From positions 1 to 64,000 of the forward strand of contig CAWHXR010000005.1 in the NCBI GenBank assembly GCA_963833375.1: a stretch of 64,000 nucleotides of DNA, given 5' to 3'. The translations under genes and the position numbers were made by a program. Each line of letters begins with the position of its first letter. Position 1 is the first letter of the stretch. Below, piece after piece: positions 17,569-26,408 of the stretch. The stretch is from DASUPK01 sp963833375. GTDB lineage: Bacteria > Actinomycetota > Thermoleophilia > Solirubrobacterales > 70-9. The notes beneath the pieces are model-generated. The model was not told the origin of the DNA, ran no database searches, and saw only the letters and a list, made by a program, of their open reading frames with translations.

Positions 17569-17946
17569 ATGGAGCGTGCCGCCTGGACCGACGAACGCCT
17601 CGATGATCTTGCCGAAGCGATGCGCAGCGGCTTTGCGCGCGTCGACCAAGACATCCGAGACATGCGCACGGAGATGGTGGGCGAGTTCGGCTCGGTCAGG
17701 AGCCAAACGAGCACCGAGTTCAGCTCGCTTAGATCCGAGACGAGCAGTGAATTCGCAACGTTCCGCGCAGAGATGCGTGAGGAGTTCGCGTCAGTACGAA
17801 GCGAGATGCGGGAGGGGTTCGGCGCCCTTCGCACGGAGTTGGGCGGCGAGTTCAGGTCTCTGCGAACCGGGATCTTCGCCGCGGGCGGCGGGATCATCGT
17901 GGCGTTGATCGGCGTGATCGCCACCCTGATCGCACAGGGCGCCTAG
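17569..17946 (+). CDS. Coiled-coil membrane protein with 11-residue repeats, paralogue 2
   Basis: 125 residues. The N-terminus (MERAAWTDERLDDLA) and the C-terminal membrane helix (ending GVIATLIAQGA) match paralogue 1. Residues 36-101 form six tandem 11-residue units of the form xxxEFxSxRxE, for example TSTEFSSLRSE and MREEFASVRSE. Hendecad repeats of this kind form right-handed coiled coils. A membrane-anchored rod is likely. No known family; somewhat like small phage XhlA-type proteins in layout only. Confidence 0.75.
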   Translation: MERAAWTDERLDDLAEAMRSGFARVDQDIRDMRTEMVGEFGSVRSQTSTEFSSLRSETSSEFATFRAEMREEFASVRSEMREGFGALRTELGGEFRSLRTGIFAAGGGIIVALIGVIATLIAQGA

Positions 17947-17964
17947 CCCGAGGCGTACTGGCCG

Positions 17965-18681
17965 TCAGACCGCGGCCTGGGCCGCGGCGGCGATCCGGCC
18001 GAGCTCGCGGCCGAGGGTCTCCGGGGTCCAGCCGTCCTCGCCGGTGAGCAGGAGGCGCGCGCCGGACTCGGCGAGCCCGGCGATCGAGTTGCCGAGCAGC
18101 CGCGCGGTCCTCTCGGTCTCGGCCCGCTTGCCGTTGCCGTGATCGCGCGCCTCGAGCCAGGTCCTGGCGAGCAGGGTGAGCGCGCTCACCTGCTGATCGC
18201 GGCCGCGCTGGATCCGGTGGGCGACGGCGGCGTTGCCGCCCCCCTCCCCCAGGAAGATCAGCCGGTAGACCTCGGGCGAGTGGTCGACCGCCCGCAGGAA
18301 GCCGGTGAAGCCCTCGACCAGGGTGGTCTCGGGATCGGAGAGGTCGGCCCCCGCGAAGGCGCCCTGGATCTCGGCCAGGATCCGCCCCTCCTCGCGGGCG
18401 AGCAGCGCCCGGAAGAGCTCGTCCTTGCCGGGGAAGCAGGCGTAGACGACCGGCTTGGTCACCCCGGCGCGCTCGGCGACCGCCTGCATCGAGGTGCCGT
18501 CGTAGCCGTGCTCGAGGAAGAGGCCGAGGGCGGCGTCGAGCACCTCGGGGCGCCGGCGCTCGGGGCCGAGGTGGGCGGCGCGCTTGCGGTGGTGCTCCGC
18601 CTTGGCGGCGTACTTGGCCGCCTGCCGCTGGTGCTGGATCGCCCTGCGCTTCCGTTGTGTGCTGCTTCTCCTCGCCGCCAT
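17965..18681 (-). CDS. TetR family transcriptional regulator
   Basis: 238 residues. A basic N-terminal extension of about 40 residues (RKRRAIQHQRQAAKYAAKAEHH) precedes a standard TetR helix-turn-helix: VLDAALGLFLEHGYDGTSMQAVAERAGVT split over two helices, then KPVVYACFPGKDELF. The ligand-binding part ends RELGRIAAAAQAAV. A twin palindrome starts four bases upstream of its ATG, so it very probably represses itself; the same twin palindrome precedes the acyl-CoA dehydrogenase at 32,189, which suggests control of a fatty-acid-type pathway. Confidence 0.9.
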   Translation of the reverse strand: MAARRSSTQRKRRAIQHQRQAAKYAAKAEHHRKRAAHLGPERRRPEVLDAALGLFLEHGYDGTSMQAVAERAGVTKPVVYACFPGKDELFRALLAREEGRILAEIQGAFAGADLSDPETTLVEGFTGFLRAVDHSPEVYRLIFLGEGGGNAAVAHRIQRGRDQQVSALTLLARTWLEARDHGNGKRAETERTARLLGNSIAGLAESGARLLLTGEDGWTPETLGRELGRIAAAAQAAV

Positions 18682-18684
18682 TTC

Positions 18685-18717
18685 CTACCTATGGTAGTTT
18701 TTTCCTACTTCGGGTAG
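18685..18717. promoter_or_regulatory. Twin palindromic operator at tetR
   Basis: CTACCTATGGTAG (18685-18697), a 7-base spacer, then CTACTTCGGGTAG (18705-18717). Half-sites are CTAC/GTAG; centres are 20 bp apart, two helical turns, as expected for two TetR dimers on one face. The arrangement is reproduced at 32113-32145. Confidence 0.8.
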
Positions 18718-18740
18718 CAACCATACACGGGAGGTATGAC

Positions 18741-18872
18741 ATGGCCGATCACGAGATGCCGATTGCCGATGTCGATCTGCCCGGTTCGAGCCCGAGCGTT
18801 CGCCCGCTTCTTCAGGATCCCAACGGCTGCCGGATAGCGCCGGTCATACGCGATCCGCGCCCGATGGCATAG
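18741..18872 (+). CDS. Short possible gene divergent from tetR
   Basis: 43 codons from an ATG with a good ribosome site (GGGAGGTATGAC before ATG), starting 24 bases beyond the operator and divergent from tetR. The product MADHEMPIADVDLPGSS matches no family I know. Placement beside the operator suggests it may be the start of a once longer TetR-controlled gene that is now truncated. Confidence 0.35.
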   Translation: MADHEMPIADVDLPGSSPSVRPLLQDPNGCRIAPVIRDPRPMA

Positions 18873-18879
18873 TCGGCCG

Positions 18880-19587
18880 GTGCCCGAGACCGTGTCGATA
18901 CCGAGGGACTTCAACGGGCCGCTCGAGAGCGGCAACGGCGGCTACTGCTCGGGAGTCCTCGCCGGCTTCCTCGAGCAGCCGGTGGAGGTCAACCTGAGGC
19001 GCCCGGTCCCGCTCGACACCGAGCTCGAGGTCGTCCGCGGGGCCGACGGGTCGGTGCGGTTGATCGACGGCGAGGCGGTCGTCGCCGAGGCGCGCTCCGT
19101 TCCCGAGGTCGAGGCCGAGGCGCCGGCGCCGGTGAGCCCGGGCGAGGCACGGGCGGCGGCGGAGCGCTACCGGGCGCCCGCCGAAGGTATGTTCAGCCGC
19201 TGCTTCGTCTGCGGGCGCGCCCGCGAGGACGCCTTCGGGGTGTTCGCGGGCGCCGTCGAGGGGCGCGAGCTCGTCGCCTCGCCGTGGACGCCGCCCGCCT
19301 GGACGGCGGACGAGACCGGGCGGGTGCTGCCGGAGTTCGTCTGGGCTGTGCTCGACTGCCCGACCTACTTCGCGCTCTACATGGAGGGAGAGCTGCCGAT
19401 GAGCGTCCTCGCCCGGCTGACGGCGCGAGTCGACCGCCCGGTGATCGCCGGCGAGGAGCAGGTCGTGATCGCCTGGCCGATCGCGATCGATGGCCGGAAG
19501 CACCATGCGGGATCGGCGGTTCTCTCGGCCGACGGGGAGACGCTCGCGGTCGCCCGGGCGCTCCTGATCGAGCCCCGGACGGGGTAG
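18880..19587 (+). CDS. Hotdog-fold thioesterase-like protein
   Basis: 235 residues. The central RCFVCGRAREDAFGVFAG and the C-terminal pattern (TAWAVLDCP-like segment, then GRKHHAGSAVLSADGETLAVARAL) resemble PaaI/acyl-CoA thioesterase-like hotdog proteins. No signal peptide. The GTG start at 18880 is taken because the N-terminus is conserved-looking from there; no strong ribosome site. A role in acyl-CoA metabolism would fit the nearby TetR but is inference. Confidence 0.6.
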   Translation: MPETVSIPRDFNGPLESGNGGYCSGVLAGFLEQPVEVNLRRPVPLDTELEVVRGADGSVRLIDGEAVVAEARSVPEVEAEAPAPVSPGEARAAAERYRAPAEGMFSRCFVCGRAREDAFGVFAGAVEGRELVASPWTPPAWTADETGRVLPEFVWAVLDCPTYFALYMEGELPMSVLARLTARVDRPVIAGEEQVVIAWPIAIDGRKHHAGSAVLSADGETLAVARALLIEPRTG

Positions 19588-19946
19588 CGAAAGGTCGGAT
19601 CCGGTTCGAGTCCGGCGCCCTCCGCGCTTACCATTTCAGTACTGACTCACGCACCGGGGCCGTGACGCTCCGGTTTCAACCACGAACGGCCCGTGTTACG
19701 CGCGGGCCGTTCGCAATCACCCGACGCAACGCTCGGTGGACGAACGCGATCACGGTCCGTTCGGGGTAGACGAAGACGGGGACGCTGCCGGCGGCGTTCC
19801 CACATCACCTCGCCGCTCTGCGGCCACTGTCGCTTCGCGTCGTCGGCCAGCGGGACGCCGAGGATTCAACTTTAGTCGAGTGTCATGAGCGGGCTGGGTT
19901 GTCATCTCAGGCCTCCATCGTGGTGATCAGCGCCGGTCGGGTGGGC
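19588..19946. other. Intergenic region with a hairpin
   Basis: About 360 bases without a gene. It contains the hairpin at 19683-19713 and, at 19605-19622, a stretch resembling a tRNA T-arm (GGTTCGAGTCC) that is not part of a complete tRNA. Confidence 0.5.
19683..19713 (+). terminator. Hairpin after the thioesterase-like gene
   Basis: Perfect 11-bp stem CGAACGGCCCG / CGGGCCGTTCG with a 9-base loop, about 95 bases after the stop codon at 19,587. No T-tract follows, as is usual for hairpin terminators in high-GC actinobacteria. Confidence 0.5.
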
Positions 19947-20231
19947 TCAGAGCTCCATCGAGGCCTTGACCTCGCCGCTGTCGACCGAGACCCGGGTACC
20001 GGGCGTCTCGGAGGCATCCATCGCGTCCAGCGCCTCGCCGCCCGTGCGCATGTCCTCCTCGCTCTCGAAGAGGACGACCGCGACCGCGGTGCCCTGAGCC
20101 TCGTCCACGATCATCTGCATCGCCTTCGCGGGAACGCCGGGCGGCGGTCCCTCTTCCCCCTCGATCTCGGCGGCGGTCGAGTTCATCCGCTCGGTGTCGA
20201 CGTCGGTGAACCTCACCACTCGCGCGTACAT
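19947..20231 (-). CDS. Small dimeric alpha-beta barrel-like protein
   Basis: 94 residues starting MYARVVRFTDVD, with an excellent ribosome site (GGAGG before the ATG at 20231). The pattern YARVVRF...VDEAQGTAVAVVLFESEEDM matches small ferredoxin-like alpha/beta-barrel proteins of the antibiotic-biosynthesis-monooxygenase type common in actinobacteria. No catalytic residue can be named. Probably a free-standing gene. Confidence 0.7.
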   Translation of the reverse strand: MYARVVRFTDVDTERMNSTAAEIEGEEGPPPGVPAKAMQMIVDEAQGTAVAVVLFESEEDMRTGGEALDAMDASETPGTRVSVDSGEVKASMEL

Positions 20232-20353
20232 AGGTGACCTCCTTCTCGGTAGTGGCGCGATCCTATCTTCGGCTGAGCGAGCCGGCTGACCAGCTTCTTC
20301 AGGATCCCGAGTGCGGCGTAGGACCCGAGGGCGCATTGAGAATTCGACCCGCC

Positions 20354-21095
20354 TCAGCGGCGCGAGCCGCCGCCCTTCATCCGTGCCAGGTAGCGCGCCG
20401 CCGACTCGTTTCCCTCCGGGTCGCGGAGCCCGGCGAGGAGGCCATCGGCGTCGGACCAGCTGCGCATCGTGCCGACCATCTCCTCGGTGACGGCGTTGGT
20501 GTGGCGTTGGTCGCAAGCAGCGCCAGCTTCGCCTTGCTCGCCAGCATCGCGGCCATCTCCTCGACCGCGGGGTCGAGCTCGCCGGCGCTCACCACCCGGT
20601 TCAGGAACCCGGCCCCGAGCGCCTCCTCGGCATCGAAGGGCCGGCAGGTCATCACCAGCTCCTTGGTCAGCGCCGGGCCGATCTCGCGGACCAGCCGCGG
20701 GATGCCGCCCCAGGCGAGCGGGATGCCGAGGTCGATCTCGGGAATCGAGAAGCGCGTGCCCTCTGCCGCGACGCGGAGGACGCAGTCGCCCGCCAGCACC
20801 ACGCCGCGGCCGACGAGTGGCCGTGGATCTTTGCGACCGTGACCGCCGCCCTGCGCTCGGGGCGTCCGCCGCCACTCGCCCGCCGTCGGCGTCTTCGCGA
20901 GGAGCCCGTGCACGCTCGCCCGCCACGAGCCTCTGCAAAGGCCGCCACGTCGGCGCCGGCTGAGAAGGCCCGGCCCCGGCCCGCGACGACGACCACCTTC
21001 AGATCGGGCTGCGCGTCGAACCAGGCGGCGGCCTCGACCAGGCCCGTCTAGATCACGACGCCGGGATTCTCGAGCAGCTCGGGCGCTGTACTCAT
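20354..21095 (-). pseudogene. Enoyl-CoA hydratase/isomerase, eroded
   Basis: Crotonase family, normally about 260 residues. Recognisable pieces: the oxyanion region VVVVAGRGRAFSAGADVAAFAE, the FSIPEIDLGIPLAWGG helix with the catalytic-loop Glu, and a C-terminus ending ARYLARMKGGGSRR. The start MSTAPELLENPGVVI is followed by an in-frame stop and the next 20-30 residues usual in the family are missing. At least two more frame changes occur (near 20,840-20,890 and 20,500). More than sequencing error is needed to explain the internal loss. Confidence 0.75.
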
Positions 21096-21289
21096 TGCCT
21101 CGGGCTTACGACCCGCCGCCAGGAGAGCAATGACTGCGCTGAGCACAAGCCCCGCGAATGCCACAGGGGAAACCGCAACGCCGGCCACGACCGAGGCAGC
21201 AGCCACAGCCGCCGCGAGCGCCCATATCAGCCTCGAATTGACTCTCTCCGGGTCTTGGGGCCCCCGATATGATTCACGCGCCGAATCTC

Positions 21290-22420
21290 AGCGATACCTT
21301 TACCTCAGCGCGCCTCCCCAGCAAGTCTCGCACTAGCCGTTTCCTGTGAGTCGTCGATGTCTTGGTACCCCGCAACGGCATCGCTGCGAGCCTGGAGGGG
21401 TGTCCGCACCTTTTCGAGCTCAGTCGACGCTGCCGCGGGCGGCTGCAGCCTGGTCGGCGATCGCTGCAAGCTCCTGGTTTCGCTGCGTCCCACTCTCCGA
21501 ATAGCCCGCTGATTCTGGCCTCTTCGTTCCTCGGAGGGGACGGACCAAGATCAGCGGATTCGACCTTCGCCCGGCCACGATGCCTCCTTCGCCCGTTCCA
21601 GCCTGTCGGCAAGTGATCGCGCCGGCTCCGCAACACCGCTTGTTCTGCCCCGAGCAGTTTCCGCTCTAGTCCCTCTCTTTTCCGCTGCTGCTCTGTTCGA
21701 CGGCTCTGCTCGAGGCTGCGCAATCCCCTCGCGGCTCTCATCTTGCCTCGGCGAGACTGCCCTCAATCTCCGTCTAGACGGGTTTGGAAAGGTTCGTCAA
21801 GGTCCCGCGGGGATTCGGGATTGAGGTTGTCAGACCGGACCCCGGACCCGGTCGCGCAAGGAACTTGTTCAGAAGACCCGTTGCGTCATCCACGCCTGTA
21901 TCCGTCGCGCCACTCTCCACTGCCTTTTGCAGGGCTACAACGAGGCTCTCGCTGTGCGCCACGGCGGCAATCTCCGCCTGGTCGAAGCAGCATGCTTGGC
22001 AGAAATCCTCAAGGCCGAGTCCCATCAAGCATTGGCCGAGGGTGACCTCTTTGCGTACGGCCCTGACCTCGCTCGAGAAGGTCCTCCCCAGTTGCGACGT
22101 TGATCAGCCTGAACCTCGTGATCGGTCAAAGTCCCTGGATTCGATCCCAAGACGGCCGTTGTCTGTATTGACGACCGCATTGAGCGCGAAGGGGTTCCCT
22201 GTTCCAGGGTTTGCATCGGTCCAACTCCGACGCGCCCCCATAATGCCTCTAATCCGACGGCCGAGAACCCACACAGTGCTCGGATCAGTGCTTCGTGGAG
22301 ACTGCTCTTCCCCGCCTCATTACCGCCGTGGACAACGGTAAGATGTTCTGCTGAATTTGCCAACAGTCCCCTTGCATCCGCTTGGAAACCACGGATGTCG
22401 AGCTCTTCGATCGAGCACAT
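21290..22420 (-). pseudogene. SbcC/YhaN-like AAA ATPase, truncated and frameshifted
   Basis: Begins MCSIEELDIRGF and has a Rad50/SbcC-type Walker A (GGNEAGKSSLHEALIRAL). Further pieces in other frames include NPFALNAVVNTDNG and EDFCQACCFDQAEIAAVAHS, typical of the YhaN ATPase lobe, followed by Arg/Glu-rich coil remnants. Only about 1.1 kb remains of a gene normally more than 2 kb, so the distal coil and C-terminal lobe are lost. Together with the gene just upstream it formed an SbcCD-like DNA-end processing pair. Confidence 0.7.
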
Positions 22421-22439
22421 CGAGCACGTTTCTCCCGTC

Positions 22440-23563
22440 GGTCTAGTGCTCGCAGCCCTGCCAGTTGCGCCTGTTCGAGCACTCGCCGCTTGCTGTCCTC
22501 CGAGCTCCGAGCGAATCTTGTTCTTGCGGATTAAGCGGACGAAGAATCGTCGTGGGGTCCGGCTGGTCGAGCGAGCGCTCCAGGTCGTACTGCGGGGATG
22601 CGTCCGATCGAGAACTAGTAGCTCGGCGTAGCCTATCCTCGATTACTCACGAGCAAACGCAGCGCTATTGATTTGGCATTCCGGGTGCGACTTCGCCCTC
22701 GAGGAGCAGCCTCAGATGTAGAGGCTCCGGTGAGTCATCGGTGAGCTGGGCAGCTACACCCGCTCCTCGATCTCGCCACTGTGCTCGCTGCCGGAGCAGT
22801 CCACCGCTCGCTCCTCGTAGCGGTGGTCGTTGACCTTGACGTAGCTCGACCGTGACGTCGCCGTCGGCGACCTCCACGAATGCAACGCAGTGATCACCCC
22901 TCTCCCCCCATCCAAGAGGCTCGGGCGACCCCGGATAGACATACCCGGTCGACGATCGCTGGCTCGGTGCAGGTGGCCGCAGAGGCAGTAGGCAAAGCCG
23001 GCCTCGCTGACCAAGCGCGGCTCGAATGGGACAATGTCCCGGGTCCGCAAAGACATCGGCAAGAGGCGTGGCAGTCCCATGCAGGGAGAAGTAGATGAGT
23101 CCGTTCATCGCCCTCCGGAACGACCCGGTGGCGCAGGAAGCTCGGGGTCCGAGCCGACCGCCGCGCCAACTCACTCCCCAGATGCTGACCTCATCCGAAA
23201 GCCTGTGCTCGACTGGCGAGTCTCTGATCCATCAGATGAACGTTGCTCGGCCAGTCGGTGCGCTCGTAGTTGCCGCCCGGGAGTAAGCGGGTCGTGATTG
23301 CCTGCGATGAGAACGACAGGGCAATCGCACTTGCCCAACTCCGCCGCCACAGACCGGCGTGTGTCGGGGCTGACGTGCTCCTCTCCCGCTGAGATCGCCG
23401 CCGAGCGTGACCGCGTCCGCCTCCCCGTTCCGCGCCGGTTCAAGCGCGCGAACGAACGTATCTCTGGACTCGCGCTCGGTCTCGGTCGCCGTCGCGCGGA
23501 TTGGCCCGCGTGAACGGGCGGTCGAGGTGAATGTCTGCCTCGACGCAGGATGCGGATGGTCAA
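22440..23563 (-). pseudogene. SbcD/YhaO-like metallophosphoesterase, frameshifted
   Basis: All metallophosphoesterase motifs are present but in different frames: ADIHLDRPF (motif I), AVTLGGDL (II), VLIAGNHDPLTPG (III) and YCLCGHLHRA (GHxH). The distal part has YVYPGSPEPLGWGERG and a tail ending in the acidic DLERSLDQPDPTTIL. Such Mre11-like nucleases pair with an SbcC/YhaN ATPase, which follows. At least five frame changes make it non-functional as read. TTG at 23563 is the likeliest start. Confidence 0.7.
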
Positions 23564-23764
23564 TCCTCTCTTGTGTGGAAATCGGGGCGCAACCCGAAAG
23601 CTGACGGGCTTCGCGCCGCGAACCTGGGCCGCTCCCAAACGGACACACCCGAATGCCGGCGACAGCCTGAACCTTCGGGGTGAGCGCCCCGGCTGTCGCG
23701 TCACGCCGAACCTGGTTCGCGACGAGACTGACCTGCGTGAAGCACCGCAACCCTCGGAGGTCCC

Positions 23765-24022
23765 TTGGCTCAAATCAACGTATTCTATGGCAGGTGTGCT
23801 GAGTGCGGCAAGCGCGTGCCCCCCGGCGATGGGCTGGTCGGTTTGGAGGCACGGGGACCAGCGTGTACTGCCTCGAAGCATGGTCTCCCATGCGCCGAAA
23901 AGCCGCTAGGTCCCCCCCACGATCCGGCAGTACAAGCAGACTGGAACACTCGCACCGCCCAGGAGAAGAGGACGTACATCGAAAAGTACGGATCGGTACC
24001 CCGAGGTGTCAGCAGGCCCTAG
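23765..24022 (+). CDS. Small putative zinc-binding protein
   Basis: 85 residues from a TTG start with GGAGG eight bases upstream. C-x-x-C (RCAECGK) near residue 11 and two later cysteines (ACTASKHGLPC) could bind one zinc ion. The C-terminus is charged (TAQEKRTYIEKYG). No family recognised. Low-to-moderate confidence that it is real; codon use fits better than in overlapping frames. Confidence 0.45.
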   Translation: MAQINVFYGRCAECGKRVPPGDGLVGLEARGPACTASKHGLPCAEKPLGPPHDPAVQADWNTRTAQEKRTYIEKYGSVPRGVSRP

Positions 24023-24097
24023 GCACGTTTCGGCCTAGATGAGTTCGCCGAACCTTTCTCGCGCCACGTCTGTGCGCATCTGAAGCACGCGGACAAG

Positions 24098-25073
24098 ATG
24101 GCGGGAGTTCACGCCGATTCAGGCGTGGTTTGCTCGATAGATGCCGCTCCTCGAGTTCAGCAGCCGCACTATGAGGGGCCAGGTACGGGCCTTGAAGACA
24201 CACCATTCGTCCCTGAATTCACGCTCTCCCTGGAATACAGCGACCGGCAGAAGATCGTTGTGGTTCCCGATGAGGTGGCCGCCGCCGAGCGGGAGGCGCT
24301 CAAACAGGCCCAGAAATCCGGATCCCCGATCCATGAGGACGACTTCGTCACGCTCATAGTCTCGATGCTGCCTCCCATTTATCGGGGTGCCGATAGCGGC
24401 CGTCGCTCTCGTCGTCAAGCACGTGCTCAAACTCCGGGAGAAGGGCATCGGCGTCATGACCGTCGGGCGATCAACAGCGAAGGAGGTCCTCAGACTCCCA
24501 GCGGGTCACCCTGAAGACCAGGTGATCTATATCGGGCATCCCGCGGAACCACCCGTCTACTTTCCGGCCGCGGACTTCCACAGACGAGTATTCGAGCACA
24601 AGTTTCGCGAGGCGGTGGGACTCGTACTGAGTCTCGGCGCGTCGCGAGTCCGTGTCCAGCGCCAACGGGGCTTCAACAAGAGAAGGGCGGGGGCCTGGAA
24701 GTACCGCTTTCGGTGCGTGAGCGAATCGCTGGCTCGATCCGGAATAACGGTGACCCGTTCTGAAGAAGTTGTCTTTGAAGCGTCCGGCCCAGGCTCCGGT
24801 GGCCCTCGCCTACCGGAGGGACTTCACTGGTACGCGGAGGAAGACACCTGGCAGCTAATGACGACAGCCCGTATGCAATATGGCGTTGAAAGCTTTGACC
24901 TCGAATTGCGTTACGAATATGACTACGGGATCGATGCGGATTTCGAGGGGAAGGCACAGGGGGCCGGACTAAAGCTCGGCGGTAGCTTTCAGGAGCAAAA
25001 GGACACGCTGTGGCGGGTAAGTGCGGAATTCCGACCTGATCTCGGATGGGTCAAAACGCGACTAATCGCCTGA
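24098..25073 (+). pseudogene. Unknown cytoplasmic protein, frameshifted; first gene of a two-gene cassette
   Basis: Reading across one indel near 24,385 gives about 325 residues. N-terminal half: SLEYSDRQKIVVVPDEVAAA and FVTLIVSMLPPIYRG. C-terminal half: helical VALVVKHVLKLREKGIGVM, then VIYIGHPAEPPVYFPAADFH, FREAVGLVLSLGASRVRVQR and a beta-rich end (GLKLGGSFQEQKDTLWRVSAEF). No signal peptide or membrane helix of normal strength. I recognise no named family. It ends 15 bases before a CorA-like gene, so they are probably one operon. Confidence 0.55.
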
Positions 25074-25087
25074 AGGGAGAGCCCGCG

Positions 25088-26216
25088 GTGGACGTGGAAG
25101 AGCTGGTTCTGGTCCTCAACTGTTTGGACGCCGGGCCAGGCGCCGAGTCCGGCGAGCCTGAGACGAGCTGGCAGCCGCGTCGGCCATTCGTTGGCTCGAC
25201 CTGGCCGGAGATCCCTCTGAAGTCGATCTGCTCTTTGCTCGGCTCTCTGGCATGTGCGTAGGGCTGACCGCCCCAATGCTCAACGATTTGCTGACCCCAG
25301 ACGAGCAGCCTGAGGGAAGCTATTACGACGGCGGCCGTATCCGACTCACGTCTACGTTCGCGGTCTCGCCACATCGGCTCGAGCGGAAAACCGAGCGCGG
25401 CAAAGCCCAGCGTTCCGGGGTGCTCACTTTCCAGCCAGTCGAGCTGCTAGCCGGCGATGGTTGGCTACTCAGCTGCTGGCACCCAACAGTGACCTTCGCG
25501 GGTGCGGACAGAGGTCTCGCTGAGGGGAATCCCGTTAGCTCTCGCGATGTATTGAATGCGGTCTCCCGAAACTGGGCTGAGCGGGACTGCACGTGTGCGG
25601 GCGACCTCGGTGTCCTGATCATGGGCGAGCTAGCACTGGGCTACCGCGCTGCGGTCTGGGAACTGTCAGCGTGGCACGAGGACTGGGAGCTGAAAGTCTC
25701 TATGTCGGTGACGAGCTGGACAACGACGCAGAGCTTCCCAATCTGTGGGGCGAAATGGCCGTTCTCAGAGACTGGCTCAAGACGCTCAACAAGCCGGGCT
25801 TGAGGACTGATCTCAACAACGCTTGGCTCCCCGCAAGAAACCACGAGAACGTGATTGCCGTCGACGATCGAGTCGACAAGGCCTTGGACAACCTGGGTTC
25901 GCTGGCCAACACGATGCGGTTGTCTTTCAACGTTCTAAGTGTGCAAAAAGCGGAGCAGGATCGGGACCGCCGAGAAGACACCGTGCACCGAATTGAACTG
26001 ATCGGGGCGATCCTGCTGGTGCCCACGCTCGTCGTCGGGTTCTATGGGGCCAACACGTGGGTTCCTGGAGAGGGTCGTCACTGGGGATTCTGGGTGATGC
26101 TCCTCGTGCTCCTACTGCTGAGCCTCGGTGCGGTTGCAGTTGTCCTCAGCTGGCGTCGAGCGGAGAGACGCGAGGCGACTCGGATCGCGGGAAGAGCGCG
26201 CCCGCGTCCGGGCTGA
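25088..26216 (+). pseudogene. CorA-like divalent cation channel, frameshifted
   Basis: Spliced over two indels (near 25,163 and 25,692) it encodes about 375 residues. The long cytoplasmic part contains LDLAGDPSEVDLLFARLSGM and a helical WGEMAVLRDWLKTLNK region; two C-terminal transmembrane helices follow, the first ending FYGANTWVPG, the position of the CorA GMN motif (here GAN), the second FWVMLLVLLLLSLGAV. CorA proteins are pentameric Mg2+ channels; variants also serve as effectors of some type III CRISPR systems. Coupled to the preceding unknown gene. Confidence 0.65.
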
Positions 26217-26408
26217 ACTGCTTGTAGGCCTAGACGAATCGTCGAGCTAAGGCAGCCTTCCCTCGCCGCCTCCTGGACGGCGGGCCACGGGACCGACGAT
26301 CACCGAGTGGGCGTAGACGCGGCGGCCCTTGATCAGCGCCGGCCCGAACTCGCGCAACCCCTCGATCATCCCCCGCGCCCAGCGGCGGCGCCTACCATCC
26401 CGCGCCCC

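Noticed and set aside
19600..19640. Possible tRNA (GGTTCGAGTCC T-arm)
   Set aside because: Only a four-pair T-stem; no D-arm, anticodon arm or acceptor pairing at correct distance. Most of the would-be upstream part is inside a coding region.
21130..21336. Small open frame MTALSTSPANATGE
   Set aside because: An acceptable ribosome site (CAGGAG) but an Ala/Thr-rich low-complexity product, in a stretch next to decayed genes; not supported.
26247..26368. Possible 3' gene fragment on the minus strand before typA
   Set aside because: Forty codons ending at 26,247 (REFGPALIKGRRVYAHSVIV region) look coding-like, but no family could be named and the 5' part would lie under typA. Kept only as a possible island border.
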